Below, in pieces: positions 45,119 through 55,941 of a stretch of 64,000 bases of DNA. Location: contig NZ_JBEHWS010000002.1 in NCBI RefSeq assembly GCF_040239565.1, forward strand, positions 124,001 through 188,000, written 5' to 3'. Origin of the DNA: Fulvimarina sp040239565. GTDB taxonomy: Bacteria; Pseudomonadota; Alphaproteobacteria; Rhizobiales; Rhizobiaceae. Position numbers and translations under genes: made by a program. The notes under the pieces were generated by a model, which had not been told where the DNA came from, did no database searches, and saw nothing but the letters and a program-made list of their open reading frames with translations. The number at the start of each line of letters is the position of its first letter. The first letter of the stretch is position 1.

Positions 45119-45608
45119 CTGCGTAATCCTGTTTGAAACCAGAAAGAGTCTCTGCGTCACGAATTTATGCCAAGAACTTCAAAATTTACTCTTAACGATA
45201 ACTGACGATAGCGCCGCCCCAGGGACCGCCGGAGGCCCCAACTCCTCGCAGGGAGGGGCTCATGAGCAAGACGACGAAAGACTATGTGCCTGATGTCCGC
45301 GAATGAACGGTCCGGATGGTTTTAGGGGGACCAGGGCGGGCACGGCTCGCGCCGGGGGTGGTCCTTGTCGATTGCGGCGGAGATCGGCTGCTGAGCGCAA
45401 ACGCCGCTCGCGTGAGTGGATAAGGCCGAGGTCGATAGCGGCAGCCCTTCCAGGATGCCGGGCCAGACGGGCGAGAAGATGAAAGCGTTGGCTTTGCCGC
45501 TGGTCAAGCAGCGAAATCGCGCGAACAAAACACCGACAATCACAGCACTTGGTTTCACCATTCGAGCGTGAAACGCTTTCCGCCGAGCAGTCGCTGACTA
45601 TTTGCGTT
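45119..45608. other. Intergenic region between chemoreceptor and curlin genes
   Basis: About 490 bp. A dyad GTTTCAC-N9-GTGAAAC (45552-45574) lies 35 bp after the stop of the last curlin gene and may act as its terminator or an operator. The chemoreceptor promoter must lie near 45150-45250. A 79-codon open frame on the minus strand (45322-45561) has no ribosome site or family likeness and is not called. Confidence 0.45.
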
Positions 45609-46022
45609 TTACCAGCCGTAGCTGAATGTCACGCCGCTGCGGTTTCTGCCGGTTTGGACCACGTTATCCTTCGCTCCCCGACCATATTGAAAGAGGCCGT
45701 ATGCGTTGCGGTCGCCCGTCTGCTGAAGCGTTCCCGAATGGGCGTTGCCGCGCTGTTCGACAAGGCCGAGATTGCCGCGACCGTGCTGGGCGAGGCCTGC
45801 GCTGTTGTTCTTGCCGCGCTGGCGCACCGAGCCGTTCTTGAGATCGTTGTAGGCGGAATAGAGCCGAAGCCCGGTGGAAAGGGCATTCGAGGTCTGCCGA
45901 TCGCCGGGCGTAAAGTGGAATGAAAGCTGACCCGCCGAGGCCGGGACCGCGAAGGTGCCAATGCTGCCGGCGGCGATGGCAAGCGTGGTGAGAACGGTTC
46001 TCAGGCTGAAGGATGGGGTCAT
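45609..46022 (-). CDS. Curlin-repeat protein (CsgB-like)
   Basis: A 137-residue secreted protein with a signal peptide (to about residue 30, PASA). The mature part has curlin-type repeats, with Q and N spaced 11 apart (VRQRGKNNSAGLAQHGRGNLG, VEQRGNAHSGTLQQTGDRNA, LFQYGRGAKDNVVQTGRNRS). Such repeats build cross-beta amyloid fibres. It is the last of a three-gene curli set; being shorter and with an extra pre-repeat domain, it may be the nucleator. Confidence 0.85.
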   Translation of the reverse strand: MTPSFSLRTVLTTLAIAAGSIGTFAVPASAGQLSFHFTPGDRQTSNALSTGLRLYSAYNDLKNGSVRQRGKNNSAGLAQHGRGNLGLVEQRGNAHSGTLQQTGDRNAYGLFQYGRGAKDNVVQTGRNRSGVTFSYGW

Positions 46023-46149
46023 GAAAGTCTCCGTCGCCCGCGCCTCGCGGGGTCTCTTCGAACAAGCTGGGGAAACCTCGCCGGGCCACTGATCGCGACA
46101 TCCGAGGGGGACTGTCGTTTGATCCAGGCCCGGCGATGCAATATCCGTC

Positions 46150-46539
46150 TCAGATCCCGCCGCCGATCCGCGTCGAGCAGGACGTCGTGCGGTTGTTGAC
46201 GGTGATCTTCAGATCGGCGTCGTATCCGGCATTACCCGTCGAGAGGGTGACCGAACCGAGCGTTTCCGGCTGGCCCGGCATGACGGTGAAGGGGCCGCCT
46301 TGCCGGATATCGTTTCCGCTCCCCGAGACCTGAAAGTCGTAGTAACCCTCGGCCCGCCTATCTGCGTGGACCAGAGCGGTAAGCTCGACGCCGTAGCCGG
46401 TGCGCGAGACGTTCAGTTCGCAGCGATAAGGCTCTTCACCTGCCGCCGAAAAGAGGGGATGGGCTAACGCGACGCCGGATGTCGCCACGAGTGCGAGCAC
46501 TGCCGCAATGCGTCCGGAATATCGGCTGATCGTTGGCAT
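46150..46539 (-). CDS. csgH: CsgH-like curli chaperone
   Basis: A 129-residue periplasmic protein. Signal peptide (RIAAVLALVATSGVALA), then a beta-sandwich with two Cys (PYRCELNVSR and TSCSTRIGGG). The arrangement between two curlin genes, and the segments VELTALVHADRRAEGYYDFQ and DIRQGGPFTVMPGQ, match CsgH, the alphaproteobacterial CsgC counterpart that stops curlin from aggregating early in the periplasm. The in-frame upstream codons are rejected because the signal peptide begins at 46539. Confidence 0.82.
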   Translation of the reverse strand: MPTISRYSGRIAAVLALVATSGVALAHPLFSAAGEEPYRCELNVSRTGYGVELTALVHADRRAEGYYDFQVSGSGNDIRQGGPFTVMPGQPETLGSVTLSTGNAGYDADLKITVNNRTTSCSTRIGGGI

Positions 46540-46573
46540 GTCAGTCCTCCTCGAATGGGCGTGAATGATCGGA

Positions 46574-47008
46574 TCAGTCGCAGGCCTGGACGATGGCGGT
46601 GACATTGCCGCGGCCACGCTGGGCGACGTTAGCGTCGCATCCGTGTCCGACCTGTACGCCGGCGGCGATATTGCCGTTGCCGTCCTGGGTCAGGATCGTC
46701 GTGTGGTTGGTGCCAAACTGGCCGATGCCGGCTGCGTTGCGCTTGCCCGTCTGATAGGTCGCGCCGAAGTTTCCACGCCCCTGCTGGCCGACCACCGAGA
46801 GGTTGCGCTTGCCGCGCTGCTCGCCGATCGACTTGTTGTGGCGACCGTCCTGATGGACACGCATGCGGTTGCGGAAGCCGTATTGCGACCCACCGCTGGA
46901 GTTCGCCCAGCCGAACTGGTCGCTGCGGAAATCGTTTGCCGATGCCGGGGCGACGGCGGTGAGACCGGCGAGGGCGACGATGGCGGCGGAAAGGGACAAG
47001 CGGATCAT
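46574..47008 (-). CDS. Curlin-repeat protein (CsgA-like)
   Basis: A 144-residue secreted protein. Signal peptide to PASA (about residue 24), then about six to seven curlin repeats: QDGRHNKSIGEQRGKRNLSV, GQQGRGNFGATYQTGKRNAAG, IGQFGTNHTTILTQDGNGN, IAAGVQVG, VAQRGRGNVTAIVQ. The major-subunit candidate and first gene of the set csgA-csgH-csgB. Two Cys residues (GCDANV and VQACD) near the end are unusual for curlins. No CsgD, CsgE, CsgF or CsgG gene is in the window. Confidence 0.85.
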   Translation of the reverse strand: MIRLSLSAAIVALAGLTAVAPASANDFRSDQFGWANSSGGSQYGFRNRMRVHQDGRHNKSIGEQRGKRNLSVVGQQGRGNFGATYQTGKRNAAGIGQFGTNHTTILTQDGNGNIAAGVQVGHGCDANVAQRGRGNVTAIVQACD

Positions 47009-47317
47009 GGGGACATCTCCAGTCTGAGCGAGATCGTTCGGAAGTGAACACGCTCATCATGGGGATGTGCTTTGGAACGCGCGCTGAAGGCGCCGTTTAT
47101 CCAAGGTTCAGAGCTGATATTTTTGCGTGCAGGTCTTCAAGCCGACGGGATTCGGTCAAACAGGAGCTTGGAATTCAAGGCAGGCGATCCCGCCCCCCGA
47201 ACCGCATGAGAATCAAACATGGAACAGCCGGCGATCAGCTCGGCTCGATCCAAGTCCTGTTCGGCGCGCTACGGTTCTGCTGTGGAGCGAGACGCGCAAA
47301 CTGGCGTCGAACGCTCG
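47009..47317. other. Intergenic region upstream of the curlin gene
   Basis: About 309 bp between the start of the first curlin gene and the end of lepA (both leftward). It should hold the curli promoter. I see AT-richer bases near 47100-47160 but no clear hexamer pair, terminator or coding frame. Confidence 0.4.
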
Positions 47318-49138
<1,821 letters not shown>

Positions 49139-49263
49139 GGCGCCCGATATAGAAGTTCACGCAATTTTATGGAAGCGGGGATCGAAGCGGAAATTGCCGC
49201 GCTTTAAGGTGTTTACGAAGATATCGACGCGAAACCGGCGAGAGGGGCGAGACGTCTTTCGGC

Positions 49264-49740
49264 ATGGCTGAGGAAATCGAACGCAAATTCCTGGTGAAAA
49301 GCGATGAATGGCGCGAAAAAGCCGATGAGGGCACGCGCCTCGAACAGTTCTATCTGTTCATCGCGGAAGACCGGACCTGCCGTGTGCGGATCAGGAATGG
49401 CGATACCGCACGGCTGACGATCAAGACCGGAACGGGCATGGCGCGCGGCGAATACGAGATCGATATTCCGATCGCAGAGGCGAAGACGCTGCGGGAGGCG
49501 CGAATCGGCAGAACGATCGAGAAGACGCGCTACCGGGTGCCGCTCGGCGAATTGACGGTAGAGGTTGACGTCTTTTCCGGTGCGCTCGATGGCTTCGTGC
49601 TGGCTGAGATCGAGATTCCGACGGTGGATCATGAGGTGGCGCTGCCTGCTTATCTTGGGCGAGAGGTGACGGACGATCCGGCCTACACGAATGCACGGAT
49701 GGCATTGGACGGATGGCCGGCAGGAGGGGCCGAAGCATGA
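49264..49740 (+). CDS. CYTH domain protein (inorganic triphosphatase-like)
   Basis: A 158-residue tunnel-type phosphohydrolase. The N-terminal EIERKFLV is the diagnostic ExExK-type motif; the basic and acidic residues that line the tunnel (RVRIRNG, RLTIKTG, EYEIDIP, EVDVFSG, AEIEIPT) follow in order. Likely hydrolyses inorganic triphosphate or a nucleotide triphosphate. Its stop overlaps the start of the CHAD gene (ATGA), so the pair is translationally coupled. Confidence 0.94.
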   Translation: MAEEIERKFLVKSDEWREKADEGTRLEQFYLFIAEDRTCRVRIRNGDTARLTIKTGTGMARGEYEIDIPIAEAKTLREARIGRTIEKTRYRVPLGELTVEVDVFSGALDGFVLAEIEIPTVDHEVALPAYLGREVTDDPAYTNARMALDGWPAGGAEA

Positions 49741-50723
49741 GCTATGCGATCGAGCCGGGCTGCCATCTCGGTGCGGAAATTCAGCGGATCGCCGTAGAGC
49801 AGATCGAAAAGGCAGAAAAATCGCTCAACGGGGCTGGTGAAGAGCCGCACGAGGCAATTCACGATGCGCGCAAGCGGCTGAAGAAGCTCCGCGGGCTGAT
49901 CCGCCTCATCCGGCCGGAAATGGGAGATTTCTACAAGGCGCAGAACGCGCTCTTCCGCAATACGGCCAAGAAGCTCTCCGGCATGCGCGACAAGGCGGCG
50001 CTCGTCGAGGCGATTGAGAAGCTCGAAGAGCGGTTTTCAGGTGAGATCGAGACGGATGCACTCGGACAGGCGAAGACGAAGCTGGTCGCTGATCGGGACG
50101 CGGAGATCGAGAGCGGCGCCAAGGACGCGCCCCGGCAGATCGAAGAGACATTGCACGCGCTGGAGAAGGCGCGCCGCGCCTTCAGCCGGTGCCGGTTCGA
50201 GGGCACGAAGCCTAAGCCAAAGCGAGATTCGAAGATCGCGGCGGCGGGTCTGGAAAAAACCTATGGCCGGGCGCGCGAGGCGCTGAAGATCGCCCGCAAA
50301 TCGCGCGAAGCGGAAGACCTCCACGAGCTGCGCAAGCGGGTGAAGTATCACTGGATGCATCTACGGCTGTTGAAGGAGCTCTGGCCGGAGGGCTTTACGC
50401 CGGCAATCGACGCCGCAAAGCAAATCGCCGACGATCTCGGCGATGATCACGATCTTGCGGTGATGCGCGCAGAGATGGAAGCCGATCCGAAGAGCTTCGG
50501 CGAGAAAGAGAATCTCTCGATCCTGCTCGCGCTCATCGATCGGCGGCAGGCTGAACTGCGCGAGCGGGCGCTGAACCTGGCCGCCATTCTGCTTGCAGAA
50601 AAGCCGGCTGCGATCGAGGCGCGAATAAGAAAGCTCTACAAACTGGCTGCGCGCCGTGCCAAGCGGCCATCGGCGCTGCCGCCCACGGAGCCGGCCGCAC
50701 AGCTTCGTGTGGCGGAGGAATGA
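49737..50723 (+). CDS. CHAD domain protein
   Basis: A 328-residue, wholly helical, Lys/Arg/His-rich protein: PHEAIHDARKRLKKLRGLIRLI and LHELRKRVKYHWMHLRLLKEL are the two conserved histidine-bearing CHAD motifs. CHAD proteins bind polyphosphate granules and often neighbour CYTH genes, as here with an ATGA overlap. The ATG at 49737 is used; upstream in-frame codons overlap CYTH. The pair may act on polyphosphate; that is inference. Confidence 0.93.
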   Translation: MSYAIEPGCHLGAEIQRIAVEQIEKAEKSLNGAGEEPHEAIHDARKRLKKLRGLIRLIRPEMGDFYKAQNALFRNTAKKLSGMRDKAALVEAIEKLEERFSGEIETDALGQAKTKLVADRDAEIESGAKDAPRQIEETLHALEKARRAFSRCRFEGTKPKPKRDSKIAAAGLEKTYGRAREALKIARKSREAEDLHELRKRVKYHWMHLRLLKELWPEGFTPAIDAAKQIADDLGDDHDLAVMRAEMEADPKSFGEKENLSILLALIDRRQAELRERALNLAAILLAEKPAAIEARIRKLYKLAARRAKRPSALPPTEPAAQLRVAEE

Positions 50724-50760
50724 TCCTTCCACCGCTTGCCTGTCCGCCAAATAATTGACG

Positions 50761-51432
50761 TCAGAAGTTCAGACTGACGCCGGCTCTGACCGAGTGCTCG
50801 TCGAAGCCCGAAGAGACGCTAGTCCGTCCGAGATCGTAGTCCGATGAGCCGAAGTCGGAATAGCGGTATTCCAGCCGGGTGCTGATCGAATCCGTGATCT
50901 TGGCCTCGACACCGGCGCCAAGCGTATAGCCGACGCTTGTCTCGCTGTCGGAGACGCCACCGAGTCTCAGCTCGGTCTCGGCGATCGCAAGACCGCCCGT
51001 GCCGTAGACAAGGAAGGGATCGACGTCGACACCCACGCGTCCGCGCAGAGAACCGAAGACGTTGCTCTCGCCCGAAAGATCGAGATTGCCGAGCGCGTTG
51101 CGCCGCGTCGCGTCGAAGCCCGCGCCGCCTATGTCGCCCTCGACGCCGTAGACCAGCGAACCATCCTGCAGGTTGAAACCGGCATAGGCACCGCCGGCAA
51201 CGCCGTCACCCGAGATCGAGGCACCGCGAAGATCGTCGAAGCGCGACACGTTGTAGCCGACAAAGGTGCCTGCATACGGCCCGGACCAGATGGCGACCGG
51301 CGGTGCGGCATCTGGGATGCGCGAATCCGGGAAGACGGTTTCGTCTTGCGCGCTCTGCGCATGGGCCGAAACCGTTGCAAGAGGCATCGTGAGGGCGAGA
51401 CTCGCCAGAACCGTCGTGGTCTTCAATCGCAA
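50761..51432 (-). CDS. Outer-membrane beta-barrel protein (Omp25-like)
   Basis: A 223-residue outer-membrane porin-like protein. Signal peptide (VLASLALTMPLATVSAHAQ), an 8-strand beta pattern (WSGPYAGTFVGYNVS, GVAGGAYAGFNLQD, LRGRVGVDVDPFLVYGTGGLAI, YTLGAGVEAKITDSISTRLEYRYSDF) and a C-terminal aromatic residue (VRAGVSLNF) for BamA recognition. The TTG at 51432 is taken as the start because GGAGG lies 8 nt upstream; a second TTG at 51426 is possible. It resembles Brucella Omp25/31-type proteins. Confidence 0.9.
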   Translation of the reverse strand: MRLKTTTVLASLALTMPLATVSAHAQSAQDETVFPDSRIPDAAPPVAIWSGPYAGTFVGYNVSRFDDLRGASISGDGVAGGAYAGFNLQDGSLVYGVEGDIGGAGFDATRRNALGNLDLSGESNVFGSLRGRVGVDVDPFLVYGTGGLAIAETELRLGGVSDSETSVGYTLGAGVEAKITDSISTRLEYRYSDFGSSDYDLGRTSVSSGFDEHSVRAGVSLNF

Positions 51433-51833
51433 GGCCTCAGCCTCCGTTTGGTGGGAACCGGATCCCTACTTATGCGCCCGGTGACCGTTCGCGCAGTTAT
51501 TCTGGGTGCATGTGTAGAGGCGGTATGTGGAGCGCCGCCAAAGCCACACCAAGAGGCAATCAAGCACATTTTCGCCACAATATCACATTGATTGCGACTG
51601 TTGCCGAAGCATCACAATGATCATGGGCGCAGAATGCTCAAGGTGCGACGAAGGGTACGCCGCCCATCGCCCTCCTGGAGGTTCGACTCTGAACAAAGCG
51701 CCGCCAATCGCCTATATTCCGGTGTGAATCGAAGGTGACCGCCACGCGCCGCATCCGCTCAAACTCCCGCCCGCAGCGCTTTTCCCGCCATTCCGGCCGC
51801 GGTCTCAAGCCACGCCAGTTCGACAAGGACGAC

Positions 51834-53885
51834 ATGCCCGACACCGATTTCGATCACGAGGATGAAACCGGAGAGCCCGAGTCGGCGGAAACGGAGAACG
51901 CGCCCGTCAGCGATGAGGCTGCCGCGCTCCTCGCCGAAATCGACTGGGCGGACGCAAAGAGCGAGAACGGCGATCTCGAAGGCGCGGAGCTCATAGCGGC
52001 GCTGGTGAAACGTCTGCCAAACCAGCCCGGCGTCTATCGGATGTTCGGCGCGGCGGGCGACGTTCTCTATGTTGGCAAGGCACGGTCGCTGAAGAAGCGG
52101 GTCGCGAGCTATGCGCGGCTCGGCGGCCATACCCAGCGGATCGCCCGGATGATCCGGCTGACGCGGCAGATGGAGTTCGTCACCACCCGCACCGAGACCG
52201 AGGCGCTGCTTCTCGAAGCCAATCTCATCAAGCGGTTGAAGCCGCGCTTCAACGTGCTGATGCGGGACGACAAGTCGTTTCCGTATATCCTCGTCACCGA
52301 CGACCATCAGGCCCCGGCGATCGTGAAGCATCGCGGCGCGCGCAACCGGAAGGGCTCGTTCTTCGGCCCCTTCGCCTCGGCGGGCGCGGTGGATCGGACG
52401 ATCAACTCGCTTCAGCGAGCCTTTTTGCTGCGCACCTGCACCGATTCGGTCTTCGAGAGCCGCTCGCGGCCCTGCCTTCTGCATCAGATCAAGCGCTGCG
52501 CAGGGCCCTGCACGGGCGAGATTTCGGAGGAGGATTACCGATCGCTGGTCAAGCAGGCAAAAGGATTCCTGTCCGGCCGCTCCGGTCAGGTTAAGGAGTC
52601 GATGGCCGAGCAGATGACATCCGCCTCGGATGATCTCGACTTCGAGCGCGCCGCCCTTTTTCGTGATCGCCTCGCCGCCCTCTCCCACGTTTCGAGCCAT
52701 CAGGGCATCAATCCGCAGGGCGTCGAGGAGGCTGATGTCTTCGCGATCCATCAGGAGGGCGGGCTCACCTGCGTCCAGGTTTTCTTCTTCCGAACCGGCC
52801 AGAACTGGGGCAACCGCGCCTATTTCCCGAAAGCCGATCCAAGTCTGGAACCCGACGCCGTGCTCGGGGCCTTCATCGCCCAGTTCTACGACGACAAGCC
52901 CGCACCGCGCCTGATCCTCTCGCAAGTGAAGCTCGACGACGAAGCGCTCCTCGCCGAGGCGCTGGCGATCAAGGCCGAGCGCAAGGTGCGGATCGAAAAG
53001 CCCGCACGCGGAGCCAAGCGCGATCTCGTCGACCACGCCGCATCGAACGCGAAAGAGGCGCTTGGCCGGAAGCTCGCCGAGACTTCGTCGCAGGCGCGGC
53101 TGCTGGATGGGCTGCGCGACACGTTCTCGCTCGAAAAGACGCCGCGCCGGATCGAGGTCTTCGACAACTCCCACATCATGGGCACGAATGCCGTCGGCGC
53201 GATGATCGTCGCGGGACCAGAAGGCTTTGTGAAAAACCAGTACCGCAAGTTCAACATCAAGAGCACCGAGATCACGCCCGGCGACGACTTCGGGATGATG
53301 AAGGAGGTCATGACCCGCCGGTTCTCACGGCTGATCAAGGATCATGCGGACGAGATGCCGGGCGCAGAGCCGCAGCCCGCGCCGGAGACGGAGATCGACG
53401 AGACCGAGGACCTTGCCGATGCCCCCTTCCCCGCATGGCCGGACCTCGTGCTCATCGACGGCGGCAAGGGGCAGATGTCCGCCGTACGCTCGATCCTCGA
53501 AGAACTTGGAATCGCCGACAAGGTGAAGACGATCGGCGTTGCCAAGGGCGTCGATCGCGAGGCCGGCCGCGAACGCTTCATCCAGGGCACGAAGGATTTC
53601 TCCCTGCCGCCGCGCGATCCGGTTCTCTACTTCGTGCAGCGCCTGCGCGACGAGGCCCACCGCTTCGCCATCGGCACCCATCGCGCCAAGCGCAAGAAGG
53701 AGATGATCAAGAACCCGCTGGACGAGATCGCCGGCATCGGCCCGACCCGCAAACGCGCCCTCCTCCAGCATTTCGGCACGGCCAAAGCCGTCTCACGCGC
53801 CGGCCTGCCAGACCTGCGCGCCGTGGATGGCATCTCCGAGACGATCGCCAAGCTCGTCTACGATCATTTTCACGACAACGGCTGA
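51834..53885 (+). CDS. uvrC: UvrABC system protein C
   Basis: Nucleotide excision repair nuclease making both incisions. In 683 residues: N-terminal GIY-YIG domain (PNQPGVYRMFGAAGDVLYVG), UVR motif (MTSASDDLDFERAALFRDRL), RNase H-like domain (RRIEVFDNSHIMGTNAVGAMI) and a C-terminal helix-hairpin-helix (IAGIGPTRKRALLQHFG). An acidic N-terminal extension of about 50 residues precedes the GIY domain. The ATG at 51834 has AGGAC upstream; a GTG at 51735 would add a basic 33-residue leader. Confidence 0.96.
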   Translation: MPDTDFDHEDETGEPESAETENAPVSDEAAALLAEIDWADAKSENGDLEGAELIAALVKRLPNQPGVYRMFGAAGDVLYVGKARSLKKRVASYARLGGHTQRIARMIRLTRQMEFVTTRTETEALLLEANLIKRLKPRFNVLMRDDKSFPYILVTDDHQAPAIVKHRGARNRKGSFFGPFASAGAVDRTINSLQRAFLLRTCTDSVFESRSRPCLLHQIKRCAGPCTGEISEEDYRSLVKQAKGFLSGRSGQVKESMAEQMTSASDDLDFERAALFRDRLAALSHVSSHQGINPQGVEEADVFAIHQEGGLTCVQVFFFRTGQNWGNRAYFPKADPSLEPDAVLGAFIAQFYDDKPAPRLILSQVKLDDEALLAEALAIKAERKVRIEKPARGAKRDLVDHAASNAKEALGRKLAETSSQARLLDGLRDTFSLEKTPRRIEVFDNSHIMGTNAVGAMIVAGPEGFVKNQYRKFNIKSTEITPGDDFGMMKEVMTRRFSRLIKDHADEMPGAEPQPAPETEIDETEDLADAPFPAWPDLVLIDGGKGQMSAVRSILEELGIADKVKTIGVAKGVDREAGRERFIQGTKDFSLPPRDPVLYFVQRLRDEAHRFAIGTHRAKRKKEMIKNPLDEIAGIGPTRKRALLQHFGTAKAVSRAGLPDLRAVDGISETIAKLVYDHFHDNG

Positions 53886-54019
53886 CCCTGGCAGGGCGAT
53901 TGAGGGCGACCGGTCAAACCTAATCTTTTGGAAATAGTTGACCCCGCGCCTTTGAACGGCTTTGAGAGAACCTAGCTGAAGCCCGGCAGCCCGCACTGAG
54001 GACAAGTTCCGTTCGCTCC

Positions 54020-54601
54020 ATGTCGTCGACCACATACAGCCTGCCGAATCTGCTCACCTATGCGCGCATCGTCTGCGTGCCGCTGGTCGTCGTCTGCTTC
54101 TTCGTCGAGGGCTCGCTGAAGAGCCCGGATTACGCCCGCTGGACTGCCCTCGGCATCTTCATCGCAGCCTCGATCACCGACTATTTCGACGGCTATCTGG
54201 CGCGGGCGTGGAAGCAGACTTCGACGATCGGACGCATGCTCGATCCGATCGCCGACAAGCTGCTCGTCGCCGCCGTGCTTCTTCTGCTTGCCGCCGACGG
54301 CACCATCGCCGGCTGGAGCCTGTGGGCTGCGATCGTCATCCTTTGCCGCGAAATCCTCGTCTCGGGCCTCCGCGAGTACCTCGCCGAGCTGAAGGTCTCG
54401 GTGCCAGTCACCCGCCTCGCCAAGTGGAAGACGACCTTCCAGATGGTGTCGATCGGCATCCTGTTGGCGGGGCCGGCCGGCGACAAGCTGATCCCCAACG
54501 TCACCGAGATCGGCATCGTCTGCCTCTGGATCGCGGCGGTCATCACGCTCATCACCGGCTACGACTATTTCCGCGCCGGCTTGCGGCACATCGAGGATTA
54601 A
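54020..54601 (+). CDS. pgsA: CDP-diacylglycerol-glycerol-3-phosphate 3-phosphatidyltransferase
   Basis: Membrane enzyme making phosphatidylglycerol phosphate. 193 residues with about five helices; the CDP-alcohol phosphotransferase motif D-x2-DG-x2-AR-x8-G-x3-D-x3-D is read at DYFDGYLARAWKQTSTIGRM followed by LDPIADK. It follows uvrC by 134 bp, an arrangement common in alphaproteobacteria. Confidence 0.95.
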   Translation: MSSTTYSLPNLLTYARIVCVPLVVVCFFVEGSLKSPDYARWTALGIFIAASITDYFDGYLARAWKQTSTIGRMLDPIADKLLVAAVLLLLAADGTIAGWSLWAAIVILCREILVSGLREYLAELKVSVPVTRLAKWKTTFQMVSIGILLAGPAGDKLIPNVTEIGIVCLWIAAVITLITGYDYFRAGLRHIED

Positions 54602-54619
54602 GAGCGCAGGAGCGACGCG

Positions 54620-55195
54620 CTACTGCGCGCCGTCCATTGACATGCCGTCCATCGATCCGTGATCGGCACTTCCGGACGAGCCGTGCTTCATTCCCGACAT
54701 CCCGTGGGCTTCACCCGAAGATTTTGAACCGGACGGTCCCATCGACCGCATCCCGTCCGCCGCGAGCTCGACCTCGATCGTGCGGCCATCGGAAAATTCG
54801 AGCGTGAGCGGAACGGCCGTGCCCATTTCGATCGGCTCGGAAAGCCCTGTCAGCATCAGATGGATGCCGCCCGGGCTCAGCTCGACGCTTTCGCCGGGCT
54901 CGATCGTCAGCCCACCTTCGATGGGCATCATTCGCATCAGATCGCCATCCATTTCCATCTTGTGGATTTCGACGCTCTCGGCGATCGGCGACGAACCGCC
55001 GATCAGCGTCATCGGCGACGTGCCGTTGTTGGTGAAGGTCATGTAGCCACCACCGACGGGCTGGTTCGGCAATGTGGCGCGGGTCCAGGGATGACCGATG
55101 GCGACATCGCCGATCGTATAGTCATGGGCCGAGGCGCTCGATGCCATTCCGATCAGGATGGCAACGGTTAGAAGCTTGGAAACGAATGTTTTCAT
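54620..55195 (-). CDS. PCuAC copper chaperone with His/Met-rich tail
   Basis: A 191-residue periplasmic protein. Signal peptide (MKTFVSKLLTVAILIGMASSASA), then the PCuAC copper-binding H-M-x10-M-x21-H-x-M pattern (VEIHKMEMDG, LMRMM, GGIHLMLTGL). A C-terminal extension of about 30 residues rich in Met/His (HGMSGMKHGSSGSADHG) likely binds more Cu(I). PCuAC carries Cu(I) for the CuA/CuB centres of cytochrome oxidase. The start at 55195 is fixed by the signal peptide. Confidence 0.92.
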   Translation of the reverse strand: MKTFVSKLLTVAILIGMASSASAHDYTIGDVAIGHPWTRATLPNQPVGGGYMTFTNNGTSPMTLIGGSSPIAESVEIHKMEMDGDLMRMMPIEGGLTIEPGESVELSPGGIHLMLTGLSEPIEMGTAVPLTLEFSDGRTIEVELAADGMRSMGPSGSKSSGEAHGMSGMKHGSSGSADHGSMDGMSMDGAQ

Positions 55196-55424
55196 CGGAT
55201 TTTCCGTAGGTCGTGAGAATGGCGCGAGGCGGGACGCATCGCTTCTTCGAAGGGATGATACCGGCAGCGCATCGGCCAGCGTGGTGTCGTAGTGAAAGAG
55301 CTCGCAGGATAATCGCATGTCGCGGCGGCGCTGGAGCCGCCGGGACGAACCGGCCGCAAGCGTCGAAAATGATCGAGCAAGAACGAGATCGCATTATCGT
55401 CCAAAAAGACGACGAAGAACGAGC

Positions 55425-55844
55425 TCAGCCGATCTTGTGGGCCTGCGCGATCGGAGGTGCTCGGGGAGCGACGGAAAGCGAACGTCTCTTGAGGATGCGG
55501 GTGTCAGTCGCGACCGTCCAGCCGAGCGCGTTGCTCTGTCGGCCGACTTTGCCAAAGCTCGTTTCGGGTCCGTCCAATGGCAACGGCGGCGTGATGCCGG
55601 ACGCCTGGGCACAAAGCACCGCGCAGGTCAGTTCGCCGCAACAGTTGTGCGGCTCCTCGTCCTCGGCGGTCACGACGCCATCGCCCGAACAGAGTTCGAT
55701 GATCGCCTGCGCCGACCCCGGTGGCAATTTCGCGATAGAGGCGTGGGCTTCGATCTGGCCGAACAGGATCAGCGCCTGCGCGAGGATCACCATGATCGCC
55801 GCGGCGCAGGACCGGTCTTTCAGGATCGCGCGAATGAGCTTCAT
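55425..55844 (-). CDS. DUF2946-like Cys-rich membrane protein
   Basis: A 139-residue protein with an N-terminal helix (AAAIMVILAQALILFGQIEA) and a Cys-rich middle: LCSGDGVV, HNCCGELTCAVLC (five Cys over 14 residues). The pattern is that of the DUF2946 group, small membrane-tethered proteins often beside copper genes. The C-terminal part has Arg/Pro residues. It is upstream of the PCuAC gene on the same strand (229 bp gap), so shared control is plausible. Start set at 55844. Confidence 0.75.
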   Translation of the reverse strand: MKLIRAILKDRSCAAAIMVILAQALILFGQIEAHASIAKLPPGSAQAIIELCSGDGVVTAEDEEPHNCCGELTCAVLCAQASGITPPLPLDGPETSFGKVGRQSNALGWTVATDTRILKRRSLSVAPRAPPIAQAHKIG

Positions 55845-55941
55845 CGGTAGATCATCAGCACGGCAGTGCGTTCGCTGCGCGCCGTGAATCTCCCGATCTC
55901 GCGGCTTTGCCCGGTGCTCGGCTTGGAGCGTCCCGCCGACA

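Noticed and set aside
45322..45561. A 79-codon open frame on the minus strand between the chemoreceptor and curlin genes
   Set aside because: No ribosome site, no family likeness and an unclear signal peptide. It could be real, but the evidence is too thin.
51759..53174. A 471-codon open frame on the minus strand opposite uvrC
   Set aside because: Antisense to the GIY-YIG and UVR parts of uvrC; no recognisable domain.
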